A stretch of 64,000 nt of DNA from Lentisphaera profundi (GCF_028728065.1 NZ_CP117811.1:310001-374000), one strand, 5' to 3'; shown: positions 46,070-55,346, numbered from the stretch's first letter. Numbers and translations: made by a program. Notes: generated from the letters alone by a model not told the origin.

Positions 46070-49000
46070 TTAGCCTAGGAGGAAGCGTATGTCATTCTCA
46101 GAAAGTTCAGAGGAAGATTTAAGTGAGCCATCAATAAGTTGATCGAAAAGCTTTTCTTTTTCTCCTTGTAATTGAATGATTTTTTCTTCAATAGTGTTTT
46201 GCGCCACAAGTTTAATAATATTAACCTTACGAGTTTGGCCAATACGGTGAGCACGGTCACTTGCTTGGTTAACAACCATTGGATTCCACCAGTTATCGTA
46301 GTGAATGACTGTGTCAGCACCGGTAAGGTTGAGCCCTGTACCACCCGCTTTTAGGCTGAGTAAGAAAAATTGAATGCTGTCGTCTTCATTAAATTGATCC
46401 ACCAAATCTTGGCGCTTTTTAGTTGAGCCATCGAGATAGCAGTACTTGATGCCTTGCTCGTCTAGCCAGTTACGCATAATAGTGAGCATGGAAGTGAACT
46501 GACTGAAAACCAGGGCACGATGACTTGAGTCACGGATTTCTTCGACGAGTTCTTGGAAGAGTTTGAATTTAGAGGATTCAATTTCTTTAGCATTGAAATC
46601 TTCTGGCAAAAGTGCTGGGTGAGAGCAAGTTTGGCGTAGACGTGTGATCAGAGATAAGATATCTAGGCGACGTTTTGAGAAGGCGGTTTTATCTTGCAGG
46701 ATGTCTTGCAAGAAGTTTTCGGCAATGCCTTTGTAGAGCTCTTGTTCTTTATCGCTAAGTTTGAATTCGATAACCTGTTCTTGCTTCGGTGGAAGCTGTG
46801 GTAATACATCTTTTTTAAGACGTCTTAGGATGAAGGGACGAAGTTTTTTGAGGGCAATATATTGTGCCTTGGGATTTACTTGATCTTCTTTGAAGGCGGC
46901 TTCGAAATTTTTCTTGGAGCCCAATAAACCGGGAGAAAGGAACTCAAAAACGGACCAGAGGTCAGCAGCAGAGTTTTCTACAGGTGTACCAGTAAGTGCT
47001 AGGCGACTATCTGCGTTTAGGCTTCTGCATGAAAGCGCGCTTTGTGAACGGTGATTTTTAATATGCTGAGCTTCATCAAGAACTACGGTATCAAAACGTA
47101 CTTTCGAGTAGTGATCCATATCGCGTCTTAAGAGTGAGTAAGAAGTGATGAGCATATCGTATTCATAGCGTTCACCAATGACTTTTTTACGCTCATTACC
47201 ATCGCCTGAAACGATACAGGTTTTAAGTCCTGGAGTGAAGCGCTTGGCTTCTTTTTGCCAGTTATCCATTAAGCTTGAAGGGCAGACAATGAGGCATGGC
47301 TCAGTTTTGTCTAGAGACGCGAGCATGGCGAGTGTTTGGATAGTTTTACCCAGACCCATCTCGTCGGCTAAGATAGCGCCACAATTGGCATTTTTCATAT
47401 TGATTAACCAATGCAGGCCATCGACCTGATAATCACGGAGCATTTCGGTAAGAGACTTGTCGAGCTGGCTAAGATCAGCAGTTTGGCCGTTGACCATGTC
47501 GTAAAGTCCTGCCCAGCTAGACTTTTCACTGGGATCAAAGAAGCGCTGTAGCAGCGTACTGATTAGCAGTGCGTGGTGACGAGGGAATTGTATTTTGCCA
47601 CGATTCGTCATGTTGAGCTCAGGTAGAGCTGAAACAGTTTCTCTTAATTGATTTTCGATGCGAATAAGTGTGCCATCTTCACTGAAAACGAATTCTTTGT
47701 TGAGTTGAACCGCTTTCTGGAGGTCATTCCAAGTGATGAGGTGGTCGTCTTGTGAACGAAATTTGAGGTCGACATCAATGAGTTGCTTATCTTCTTTCTC
47801 AGTTATGACCGTGAGGCCTGCTACTTGATTGTTGAGAAGAGCTTTTTGAAAAGATGGAGTACAGCTAAAATTCCATAAAAGTGGCAGGCGGTTTTCTTTC
47901 CACGCCATAGTGAAAGCCACGATTTTATCGAAGCCGCGAATCCACCAATAATTATTTTCTTCTTCAAAGCCAAGTTTGATTATGGCTTCGATAAATTCTG
48001 CCTCGAGGTTGCGGTCGCGGCAAATGGTTTTATTGCCAGAAGGGATGACGTAATTTGCTTCGTTATAACGACATTGAACATCGCCATAATCAAAGAAAAG
48101 GTCCATTTTAACTGAGATATCCTGCCAGCCGAGTATGAGGCGAGGCTGGAGGGCCTGATCTTTGATGACTTCGTTACTATCTTCAAATAGGGGGAGAATA
48201 AAGTCGCCTTCAGGCAAACGTGAGAGATGAATTTTGCCATCATCAAACCATTTTTTCATGGTTTTATAAGGGAGTTTATCGTTCACTTTCCAGATATTAT
48301 TATTGAGCATAGCCCAAATGCCATCGTTAAGGTAAAGCAAATCAAAGTCACTGACATCAACTAAGCTGTCGAGCTGGAAAGCAGGAATGATAGCAAAGCC
48401 ATCGTTTTCCGGGAGGCGACGTAAGCCAGCATGGAGATCCTCGCTGATCACTTGAACGATTTCACCTTCTAACTTTATGTCTTTCCCTTGACGAAGTTTG
48501 AGGATGCGATTCAAGAGACTTGGTTTTACGATCCATAGGCGACCTTCTTTGGGGAGATCGGCGAGTAGGTTCATGATTTCTCTATCATCGATATCGAAAT
48601 TATCTATGGTGAGTTTTGCAGGGCCAGTGCCGGTCTCAATTAAGCTCTTGAAATTCGAGGAGGAAAACTTTCGTTTCTCATAAGTAATATTGATTTCTAA
48701 ATTATAGAGCGTGGGATTGAGGGCAGTGACAAAAACGTCTAATCCAGCTTTCTTTTGGTTGAGGTTTAATAATAAACTCTCGAGAGAAGGTGTGCTAGAA
48801 CGACTGATAGTGATAGGTGGCTGCGAGGGTGCGAGATCTTCTTCTTTAGTACTGAGAAAAAATTTTGCGCTATCAGGGAAACGTTTTTCCCAAGCAAGTA
48901 GTGCTGCAGCGGCATGTTCACAGGGTGAGCCACTAACGCCACATGAGCAGCGATTATGTACTTGCTCAGGGCTCAAGGTGATGTCGACTTGCAATAAGCG

Positions 49001-49135
49001 ACCACGTTGAGCGGCAACTTTGGCGTTGAAACCATTCGGGCGTTGGCTCAATGCAATAACTAAGCCTGCATCGGCCATTTTTTGAGCGTGGGAAATAGTT
49101 TCTGGGCGGCAGTATTTTTTGAGAAAATCAATCAC
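46070..49135 (-). CDS. SWIM/SNF2-family DEAD-like helicase
   Basis: A 1021-residue protein. A SWIM zinc finger lies at the N-terminus (Cys63, Cys65, Cys72, His74 in CSCGVSGSPCEH), then a long bacterial-type middle region, then a complete SNF2 motor from about 560: ADEMGLGKTIQTLA (motif I), DEAQHIKNH (motif II), LTGTPVENS (motif III), VFSQFTSML (IV), LSLKAGGTGLNLTGAD (V) and QASDRAHRIGQ (VI). It probably moves along double-stranded DNA or remodels protein-DNA complexes; the bacterial family (COG0553) has few studied members. Its start overlaps the tatC stop by eight bases. Confidence 0.94.
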   Translation of the reverse strand: MIDFLKKYCRPETISHAQKMADAGLVIALSQRPNGFNAKVAAQRGRLLQVDITLSPEQVHNRCSCGVSGSPCEHAAAALLAWEKRFPDSAKFFLSTKEEDLAPSQPPITISRSSTPSLESLLLNLNQKKAGLDVFVTALNPTLYNLEINITYEKRKFSSSNFKSLIETGTGPAKLTIDNFDIDDREIMNLLADLPKEGRLWIVKPSLLNRILKLRQGKDIKLEGEIVQVISEDLHAGLRRLPENDGFAIIPAFQLDSLVDVSDFDLLYLNDGIWAMLNNNIWKVNDKLPYKTMKKWFDDGKIHLSRLPEGDFILPLFEDSNEVIKDQALQPRLILGWQDISVKMDLFFDYGDVQCRYNEANYVIPSGNKTICRDRNLEAEFIEAIIKLGFEEENNYWWIRGFDKIVAFTMAWKENRLPLLWNFSCTPSFQKALLNNQVAGLTVITEKEDKQLIDVDLKFRSQDDHLITWNDLQKAVQLNKEFVFSEDGTLIRIENQLRETVSALPELNMTNRGKIQFPRHHALLISTLLQRFFDPSEKSSWAGLYDMVNGQTADLSQLDKSLTEMLRDYQVDGLHWLINMKNANCGAILADEMGLGKTIQTLAMLASLDKTEPCLIVCPSSLMDNWQKEAKRFTPGLKTCIVSGDGNERKKVIGERYEYDMLITSYSLLRRDMDHYSKVRFDTVVLDEAQHIKNHRSQSALSCRSLNADSRLALTGTPVENSAADLWSVFEFLSPGLLGSKKNFEAAFKEDQVNPKAQYIALKKLRPFILRRLKKDVLPQLPPKQEQVIEFKLSDKEQELYKGIAENFLQDILQDKTAFSKRRLDILSLITRLRQTCSHPALLPEDFNAKEIESSKFKLFQELVEEIRDSSHRALVFSQFTSMLTIMRNWLDEQGIKYCYLDGSTKKRQDLVDQFNEDDSIQFFLLSLKAGGTGLNLTGADTVIHYDNWWNPMVVNQASDRAHRIGQTRKVNIIKLVAQNTIEEKIIQLQGEKEKLFDQLIDGSLKSSSELSENDIRFLLG

Positions 49136-50573
49136 TAGTTTCGGCCTGTGGGTTAACAGCTGGGGTTGGTGTGGCTTGGGATATTTGATGGAGTTCGATT
49201 AAGTCAGAGCCATCTAAGTTTTTGGCTTCTAAAATGAGAAGCTTAGCTTTGATTTTGGGCCATTGACTAGCGTTTTTGAATGCGGAAATAATTTGATTGA
49301 TATTGTTTAGAGTCATCGAATCTAAGCTGCGTTGTTCGCGAAAATTGTATTGGTAGATGAGCTCATTATTGGGCCATAAGTAGGTTTGGCCATTGAGTTC
49401 AAAAGCCCATTGAGCACGGAAATTGATGGGTAAATTAATATAATTTTTGAGCTCTACATCGAAACTTTGTGTTTCTTCTTGAATATCAAGAATAAAGTTG
49501 GATTGAACTAATCGGGCGCGTTCAATACCCTTGAGTGTGTCCCAGTGTTTAGCTAGTTCCGTGAGGAGTTGGACGCGATCATCTTTTTCTAAGTCGCTTT
49601 GTTCTAAAGTGGAAAAGAGCTTTAATCGGGATTCAGGATCAGTAATGAGTTCTTGTACATCGTCATTACTTAATTGGGTTACTGGAGCGGTGCGATCTTT
49701 CTTGAGTTGTTCAAGGTATTCGGCGCCGCTAATCATTAAATAGGCACCGCCAGTCAGTAAAACGATAAGGGCAATGACCGCTTGTTGGATTTTTTGGCGA
49801 ATGCTTTTGCCTTCGCGTTTACTTTCAATCAAGCCACATAAAAACAAACTGATCTCAAAGATGACATAAGCGGGAATACCAATCATACATTGAGAGAAAA
49901 TATCTGGTGGCGTGAGTAATGCTGATACAACGAGGATGGAAATGAAAACCAAACTTCGCGAAGAGCGCAATTTTTCGAGGCTAACAATATTGAGTGCGTA
50001 GAGGATAGTGGTGATTACGGGAAGTTGCGCCATGAGCCCTGATGCACCACAGATTTGTAATGCGAAACTAGTAACGCTCGCAAGACGCGGTTTATATTCG
50101 ACGCCGGGGATGTCTTGTGAGTAGAAGAAGTCGAGCGTTGCTGGGAGGATATGGAAGTAGGCAAATGCAGAGCCTCCTAAGAACAATAAAGTAGAACTAA
50201 CAACGACGTTTTTCCCCCATTTTTTCTCTTTCTCATAGAGGGCAGGACAAATGAAGTTCCAGGCGAGGTAAGTGAGGTAGGGAATCAACATAAAGCCAGC
50301 AATAATGAGACCAACTTTTAATTGTTCCATAAAAGTTTCTGCAGGCATGATTGCCTGAAGTGTGGGGACTTTTGTCATGGAAGTCAACTGACCAATAAGC
50401 GGCTTCGACATAAAGGCGCCAAAAGGGAAAAAGATAAGTAAAGCAACTAAAGCCTTGAAAAGGCAAACGCGCAGATCATTTAAATGATCTAGGAGTCCCA
50501 TCTCTTGGAGGTTGCGCTCGCTTTCTTCGTCGTGGTCAAAATCGTGTGGGTCGGTGTGATTATTCATAGTCAA
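49128..50573 (-). CDS. tatC: Twin-arginine translocase TatC with C-terminal extension
   Basis: A 481-residue protein. Residues about 25-260 are a standard six-helix TatC: LLDHLNDLRVCLFKAL (Asp33 where the family usually has Glu), MPAETFMEQLKVGL, WNFICPALYEKEKK, FAYFHILP and ALLTPPDIFSQCMIGIP. After a further helix (about 265-284) there is an added soluble domain of about 195 residues (285-481), which normal TatC proteins of about 250 residues lack. TatC recognises twin-arginine signals, such as that of ActB. The start overlaps nothing upstream; tatA is 60 bases before, with a terminator between. Confidence 0.92.
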   Translation of the reverse strand: MTMNNHTDPHDFDHDEESERNLQEMGLLDHLNDLRVCLFKALVALLIFFPFGAFMSKPLIGQLTSMTKVPTLQAIMPAETFMEQLKVGLIIAGFMLIPYLTYLAWNFICPALYEKEKKWGKNVVVSSTLLFLGGSAFAYFHILPATLDFFYSQDIPGVEYKPRLASVTSFALQICGASGLMAQLPVITTILYALNIVSLEKLRSSRSLVFISILVVSALLTPPDIFSQCMIGIPAYVIFEISLFLCGLIESKREGKSIRQKIQQAVIALIVLLTGGAYLMISGAEYLEQLKKDRTAPVTQLSNDDVQELITDPESRLKLFSTLEQSDLEKDDRVQLLTELAKHWDTLKGIERARLVQSNFILDIQEETQSFDVELKNYINLPINFRAQWAFELNGQTYLWPNNELIYQYNFREQRSLDSMTLNNINQIISAFKNASQWPKIKAKLLILEAKNLDGSDLIELHQISQATPTPAVNPQAETSD

Positions 50574-50574
50574 G

Positions 50575-50605
50575 AAAAAAACACCACCCCATGATTATAG
50601 GGTGG
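50575..50605 (-). terminator. Terminator between tatA and tatC
   Basis: CCACCC (50584-50589) and GGGTGG (50600-50605) pair around ten bases. On the minus strand the stem is followed by a run of T (complement of 50575-50581). It would end or attenuate tatA transcripts before tatC. Confidence 0.75.
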
Positions 50606-50633
50606 CGAGAAATTTGGTTTGGTTAAAGGAGAA

Positions 50634-50921
50634 TTATTTGGATTCGCTTTTTGCGGCTTCTTTTTCTTCATCTTTTGCAGTGGGTTTTTCATCAGTTACG
50701 ATGTCTTCTTCTGCAGGAGGAGCAATCTTTTTTGGTTCTTCTTTAGTTTCTTCGTCATCAACGGCGTCATTGAAAGCACTTTTGGCTTCATTAAATTCAC
50801 GTTTAGCTTTACCGAGTGAGCGCGCAAGTTGTGGAATTTTTTTAGGTCCAAAGATAAGGAGTACTGCAACGACGATCATAACGATTTCTGGTGTACCCAG
50901 GAAGGCAAGTGCTGTATTCAT
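50634..50921 (-). CDS. tatA: Twin-arginine translocase TatA
   Basis: A 95-residue TatA/E protein: one membrane helix (about 10-26), the hinge FGPKKIPQLARSLGKAKREF and an amphipathic helix, followed by an acid- and Lys-rich tail. It polymerises around TatBC to form the passage for folded proteins. No TatB is seen, consistent with a TatAC-type system. Ribosome-binding site AGGAA six bases before ATG. Confidence 0.95.
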   Translation of the reverse strand: MNTALAFLGTPEIVMIVVAVLLIFGPKKIPQLARSLGKAKREFNEAKSAFNDAVDDEETKEEPKKIAPPAEEDIVTDEKPTAKDEEKEAAKSESK

Positions 50922-51008
50922 AATTAATTCCTAAAGTTTATGCATGAAAGCTGTTTAAAATTATGGTCTTCACTTTAATTTACATGCCAAAATACTCAAG
51001 GAGAATAA

Positions 51009-51659
51009 GTGATAATGCATAAAATAAAGAAATATGATAGTTTTGCGGGCTTAGCAAAAGAATTAGAAGCATCTCTTGGTGGGCTAGTTGTGCTATCTGG
51101 TGGATCGACTTTACCACCACTCATCCAAAGTTTCAATGACTTAGGTGCTTTGAACGGAAAAACGACTTGGACATGGAATGATGAGCGCTTGGTTTCTTAC
51201 GAGGATCCAGGAAGTAATTTCGGTACAGTTCGCGACCTTTTAGGAGAAGACGATCTCGTGCCATTACCATTTGCGGATAATGAAGAAATGGCTTCAGGCT
51301 ATATGCAGTGCATTAGTGAAGACAGCCTTCCTGAGGCAGATTTACTTTTGTTGGGCTTTGGTGACGATGGCCATATTGCGAGTTTGTTTCCAGGTTCAGA
51401 AGCTTTAGAGACTGAAGGTAAAGATACCGAATGGCTCGTTCGCGCGACGGCTTCTTATGAGCCTAAAGAGCGTTGGAGTTGGACAATGAATGCCTTGACT
51501 CGCTCGAAAAAAACGGTTGTGCTCTTTAAGGGCTCTCTCGATAGCGATAAGGGAAAGATTCTCAGTGAAGCACTCGAGGATCCTAATTGTACTTACCCAC
51601 TAGCGCGTTTTTTACGGACGACGAAAGGTGAAGTGAGTATTTGCCAAGTAGAAGCCTAA
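51009..51659 (+). CDS. pgl: 6-phosphogluconolactonase
   Basis: A 216-residue protein of the glucosamine-6-phosphate isomerase/6-phosphogluconolactonase family: VVLSGGSTLPPLIQ (phosphate loop), WTWNDERLVSYEDPGSNF, LLLLGFGDDGHIASLFPG (the DGHxASLFPG signature of lactonases rather than isomerases). It hydrolyses 6-phosphogluconolactone in the oxidative pentose phosphate pathway. No zwf or gnd is near. AAGGAG (50998-51003) favours the GTG at 51009, but ATG 51015 is an alternative. Confidence 0.9.
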   Translation: MIMHKIKKYDSFAGLAKELEASLGGLVVLSGGSTLPPLIQSFNDLGALNGKTTWTWNDERLVSYEDPGSNFGTVRDLLGEDDLVPLPFADNEEMASGYMQCISEDSLPEADLLLLGFGDDGHIASLFPGSEALETEGKDTEWLVRATASYEPKERWSWTMNALTRSKKTVVLFKGSLDSDKGKILSEALEDPNCTYPLARFLRTTKGEVSICQVEA

Positions 51660-51679
51660 AGCGACTCGATTTTATGAAG

Positions 51680-51705
51680 GGCTCGTTTAAAGCGAGCCTT
51701 TTTTT
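51680..51705 (+). terminator. Terminator of pgl
   Basis: GGCTCG (51680-51685) and CGAGCC (51693-51698) pair around seven bases and are followed by seven T. Canonical intrinsic terminator 21 bases past the pgl stop. Confidence 0.9.
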
Positions 51706-51881
51706 GTGCCTGGATTCTATATGAAGATGAGGGGGTTTTCTCTAGTATTAATCCCCTGATATTTCCTAGTTGTCCTCGTGAGGGAAACTTAATGGGGATT
51801 AGTTTGATTTCGTACTCACCAACTTTTGGGGAAGTCTGCCTTGCCAATGTTAAGGGCATTAATTAGTAGGAGCAATTTTTT

Positions 51882-52538
51882 TTAATCAGGTATTTCTGTG
51901 ATTTCTATCCATCCAGATGGACAACAGTACTCCTCGCGTCGGGTCATTACAGTATCTAAGAGATTCTTGTAATGCACCCAGTATTTAGTTTGTTTATCCC
52001 CATCGATTTCTACAAGTAGAACATTGTGGTTGATTTTGTCATAGGCTTCCATAACACTAAATATATGTCCTTTAGGTTGTTCTCCATAAAAAGAACTTCT
52101 TCCAATATTAAATAACAAAATGTCATTGCGATCACCGTAATGAGATAAGTGTATTCTGAATAGGTCAAGTGATTGGTAATAATCGATCTCTTTACCATCT
52201 TTAATCTCTGAAGTTAAATAATTGACTGATTCGTGAATTTCGGAAAAAGAAAGTTCTTTAAAACTACTTATTTCAACTTCAGTTTCTTTCATTATAAAAC
52301 CGTCTTTAGTCAATTGGTTAAAAGATACTGAGAGTAATGAGTACTTGATATTTTTCCCTCGTTTTCTATCATCATGAATCTCATTTTCTATACCTTCTAT
52401 TCTTTTGCAATTTGCATCTTTCATTAGATTTTCAGAATGGGAAGAATCTTGGTCTATAACTGTGATTTCCCCAGGAGTACTTTGTAATACACAAGCAACT
52501 AAAAGTGTGCTCATGACAATCCATATTAATAATTTCAT
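51882..52538 (-). CDS. Putative lipoprotein, family A (copy 1)
   Basis: A 218-residue protein starting with a lipoprotein signal: MKLLIWIVMSTLLVAC, Cys16 as the lipidated residue. The mature part has no domain I recognise. It is clearly paralogous to the gene at 54651-55346: both have TPGEI after the signal, then KETE(V/T)EISSFKE, ESVNYL, DLFR, AYD-I-HNVLLVE, KYWVHYKNL and a C-terminal Cys-Ser-Gly-Trp motif. AGAGG five bases before the ATG supports this start. The leader carries four copies of an 8-bp repeat (52546-52577). Function unknown; envelope location expected. Confidence 0.8.
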   Translation of the reverse strand: MKLLIWIVMSTLLVACVLQSTPGEITVIDQDSSHSENLMKDANCKRIEGIENEIHDDRKRGKNIKYSLLSVSFNQLTKDGFIMKETEVEISSFKELSFSEIHESVNYLTSEIKDGKEIDYYQSLDLFRIHLSHYGDRNDILLFNIGRSSFYGEQPKGHIFSVMEAYDKINHNVLLVEIDGDKQTKYWVHYKNLLDTVMTRREEYCCPSGWIEITEIPD

Positions 52539-52545
52539 AGTAACC

Positions 52546-52577
52546 TCTTTTCATCTTTTCATCTTTTCATCTTTTCA
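52546..52577 (-). repeat. 8-bp tandem repeat in the leader of lipoprotein copy 1
   Basis: Four perfect copies of TCTTTTCA on the plus strand. On the transcribed strand this reads as ATGAAAAG units, three with ATG. Two spell the mini-ORF Met-Lys-Arg-stop, the TGA stop overlapping the next ATG (ATGA). The last unit supplies the AGAGG ribosome-binding site of the gene. Confidence 0.85.
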
Positions 52578-53097
52578 GGGAATACCCCTACAAGTCGTTT
52601 AGGTCGTTTGTTAATAAAAAGTATGACTTGAAACTATTCGATACAAGAGACTTTTTTTTGAAAAAGGATCAGTAACAGCTTTATTTAAAGTAAAAGCAAT
52701 ATTCCTGGTTCGGGAAGTAAGCTTTACATTTGTTTTAAATGATGGCAGGCGACTTGGTGGTTATCACTATGTTTCACGAGTTGGGGTACTCGTCACGACA
52801 AATTTGGGTGGCATGTGGGCAGCGAGTCGCAAAAGGACAGCCCCAATGCCATAAATTTAAGAGGCGGGGAAAATAATCAGCCAGAAAAATTGACTAATAA
52901 ATAATAGTATTCGAACTGATTCTCTACCCCCATTCAATGCCTTGATCGAGTGATTCTGGGATTTCTTGAGCTGCGCCAATAAATGAGTCGCTGAACAGGC
53001 TGATTTTTGGTGATTCACTCTAAAAATAGCTAATAATCTCCTGTGTTCGTCCCTGGGTTTTTTCTTCAGTAAATCTACAAGTCTTTATTTTTCAACA
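52578..53097. other. Gene-free stretch holding an ABC-ATPase relic
   Basis: About 520 bases without an intact gene. The only recognisable content is the oligopeptide ABC ATPase remnant at 52724-52893 (listed separately). The remainder (52578-52723 and 52894-53097) shows no feature I can support. Confidence 0.5.
52724..52893 (-). pseudogene. Relic: C-terminus of an oligopeptide ABC-transporter ATPase
   Basis: On the minus strand one frame reads DYFPRLLNLWHWG, CPFATRCPHATQICRDEYP and then a stop. The neighbouring frame continues KHSDNHQVACHHLKQM to the TAA at 52724. Together these are the oligo_HPY C-terminal Cys motif of DppD/OppF-type ATPases, broken by one frameshift. Walker motifs are absent. 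It is a truncated, decayed fragment. Confidence 0.7.
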
Positions 53098-54501
53098 CTA
53101 AACACTGGTTTTGTAGCTCATATAAAAACGTTTTTCACTCTTATTCCGAGCATAAGAAAATTGCCTGCCATCACGAATATATATAACTTGGTGTTTAGTA
53201 GTTTCACAGAAGCCGCGAAGATGTTTTATGCTATTAAAATACAAGTCGTGAATCACACTTCTAGCGAATGACCGAAAACAGCGAATTGCTTCTGTAATAT
53301 TGAGCTTTTAAGCTTTTTTATTTCCCCATTTTTAAGCTTTTTATGGCTTTGTTCTTTTATGTCTTCGTCGACTTGAAAGGAAAATACACGCGTCATATTT
53401 ACCAGTAAAATACTGGAATTAAAGTCTTGTTGAGCAGTGAGCCATGAGAGCCCCGACCAGTGCTCAATCTCCACGCTTATTTTGTAAGTTTTGAATGCTC
53501 CTTCAATTCTCCTACGAGCTTTGTATATGGCTTTAAATTCTACTGTTGGGTAAGTTTCTTGATCCATGAGATTGGTGACCATTATGTAAGTTGTTTCAGC
53601 TCCTTTTGGATCAGTCAAATGATAGCGAATGAGGCGAAGTTCTAAAGATTTAATATCGTTAACGCCAGCCTTATCTATTAAAGCCTGATGCCTTTCTGAT
53701 GAGGTCAATTTAGAAGGTCTTTTAAAAGTGGCGACATCACCCCTTTGTTACTTTTTATGAATTTCTGAACTGGTTTATGGTTTGTTTGGGAACGAATAAT
53801 AAACTTTATTCCCAATGAACAAAGTAAGGCATAGAACCAATAGCAGTTGTAACCGCGATCCATAACAAGTACATCGTTTGTGTGAACTTGAGGTAATTGT
53901 CCTATGAGCATTTCCATTTCAGTAAATGCGGTGGGGTTTAGTTGGGCATCAATAGCAAGCTCGTTCAAGAGATCATATAAAAGAGAGCAACGAGCAGATG
54001 GTGCTTGTTCCTTTTCAAGGAGCTTACCTTATATCGATCCCTATGTGTTTATAATGACGAATCATGTCAGTTATAAGCACTATCTTCTAAGCGCATGTTA
54101 CTCCCGTCAACACCTATGGCTCGAAAGCCACAAAAGTTTTTGAAATTTGGGTTGATAGATTTGTAATAACTATTAGGTAAAAGCTTATCGACTGCAGTGA
54201 ATGCACGAGGGTGAATCTTTTTTCGCGCTTGGCTATAAGCTTGAGGTATAGGAGTTTTTTCAGGGCTTAAATTATCAGGATTAAAGCTTGAACGCAAGGC
54301 ACTGGAATAGCTTTGGTTTGATTGAAGTAATTGCCAAAAAAGTGTGGGGAAATTCAAGGGGCTTGAACGAGTGAAATGCGCAGCGGAGGTTTTATGCTCC
54401 TGAATGAGGTTTTCAGATTGAACTTCACTTAAAATACTGTGTATTAAATGTATGTCACTTGGGTTGGCTAAGGACTTTCCTCGCGTCAGATTTTCGTGAA
54501 T
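53098..54501 (-). mobile_element. IS4-family transposase relic (copy 1), several frameshifts
   Basis: Pieces of one DDE transposase lie in successive frames. N-terminal part 54501-54067 includes GVDGSNMRL (first Asp). A middle part down to 53705 contains VLVMDRGYN (second Asp). The part 53708-53253 has YKARRRIEGAFKTYK, a perfect Y-(2)-R-(3)-E-(6)-K signature of IS4 with the catalytic Glu. A last frame runs to a stop at 53098-53100 (RDGRQFSYARNK). At least three frameshifts (near 54050, 53720 and 53260) mean it is dead. I could not find terminal inverted repeats. Confidence 0.8.
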
Positions 54502-54650
54502 TTATCATACTCAACCTTTTTTATATGTTATAGACCCTTAGTGGGCCATGATAATATAATCCTATCTCACTGAATGTAAATGAGTTAAATCTATGTTTAT
54601 GGCATTGGGACAGCCCTTAAGGATTTCTGGAGGCGAGGGGGTTATATTTA

Positions 54651-55346
54651 TTATTTGTGGGCCTGAAGCTTATCGTTTTTTTGAAATTTCGAATATCGGA
54701 TTTTTTTCAGTTCTAACCAACCAGAGGAACAATGGTATTGGTTTCTACGAGTCATTGCCGTATCAAAAAGGTTTTTATAATGTACCCAATATTTAGTTTG
54801 TTTATTACCATTTACTTCGATCAATAAAACATTGTGATGGATTCGGTCGTAGGCAACGACCATACTGAAAGTATCATCCTTTGTTTCCTGTCCAAAAAAA
54901 GAGCTTTTTCCAACATTCAATAATAGAATATCCTTACTTGCAACATAATCATATAAATGATTTCTGAATAAATCGAGGGACTGAGAATAATCTATTTTTT
55001 CGCCGTCGTTAATTTCAGAAATCAAATAATTAACGGATTCGTGAATATCTCCAAAAGTAATTTCCTTAAAACTACTTATTTCAGTTTCAGTTTCTTTCAT
55101 AATGAAAACATCTTTTACTCTTTGGTTCATAGAAATAGAAAGTAGAGAATAATTAACTTCTAAGCCTCGTTTTTTAATGTTATTCAGTTCATTTTCTAAA
55201 ACTTGCATTCTTGTGGTGTCAGTATTTTTAATAAGTGCATGACTCCGCGAAGAGTTATACTCGATTACTGCGATTTCTCCTGGCGTAGTGCTGAATACAC
55301 AGCCCATTAAAAATAAACTCATTACAATCCATAGCAAATGTTTCAT
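54651..55346 (-). CDS. Putative lipoprotein, family A (copy 2)
   Basis: A 231-residue paralogue of the gene at 51882. Start chosen at ATG 55346: it gives MKHLLWIVMSLFLMGC with Cys16 at the same place as copy 1, and GGAGG lies five bases upstream; longer in-frame starts up to 55475 would bury the signal. It shares all conserved blocks of copy 1. The tail is longer and basic (after SGWLELKKIRY). It lies between the IS4 and IS1634 relics. Unlike copy 1 its leader has no tandem repeat. Function unknown. Confidence 0.78.
   Translation of the reverse strand: MKHLLWIVMSLFLMGCVFSTTPGEIAVIEYNSSRSHALIKNTDTTRMQVLENELNNIKKRGLEVNYSLLSISMNQRVKDVFIMKETETEISSFKEITFGDIHESVNYLISEINDGEKIDYSQSLDLFRNHLYDYVASKDILLLNVGKSSFFGQETKDDTFSMVVAYDRIHHNVLLIEVNGNKQTKYWVHYKNLFDTAMTRRNQYHCSSGWLELKKIRYSKFQKNDKLQAHK

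Noticed and set aside
51656-51859. 67-codon minus-strand frame downstream of lipoprotein copy 1
   Set aside because: It runs through the pgl terminator and has no start signal. Its protein-like start could be a relic, but I cannot name it.
54594-54625. TTTATGGCATTGGG shared with the ABC-ATPase relic at 52.85 kb, suggesting a second copy
   Set aside because: Only 14 bases match and the surrounding translation does not resemble the ATPase tail.
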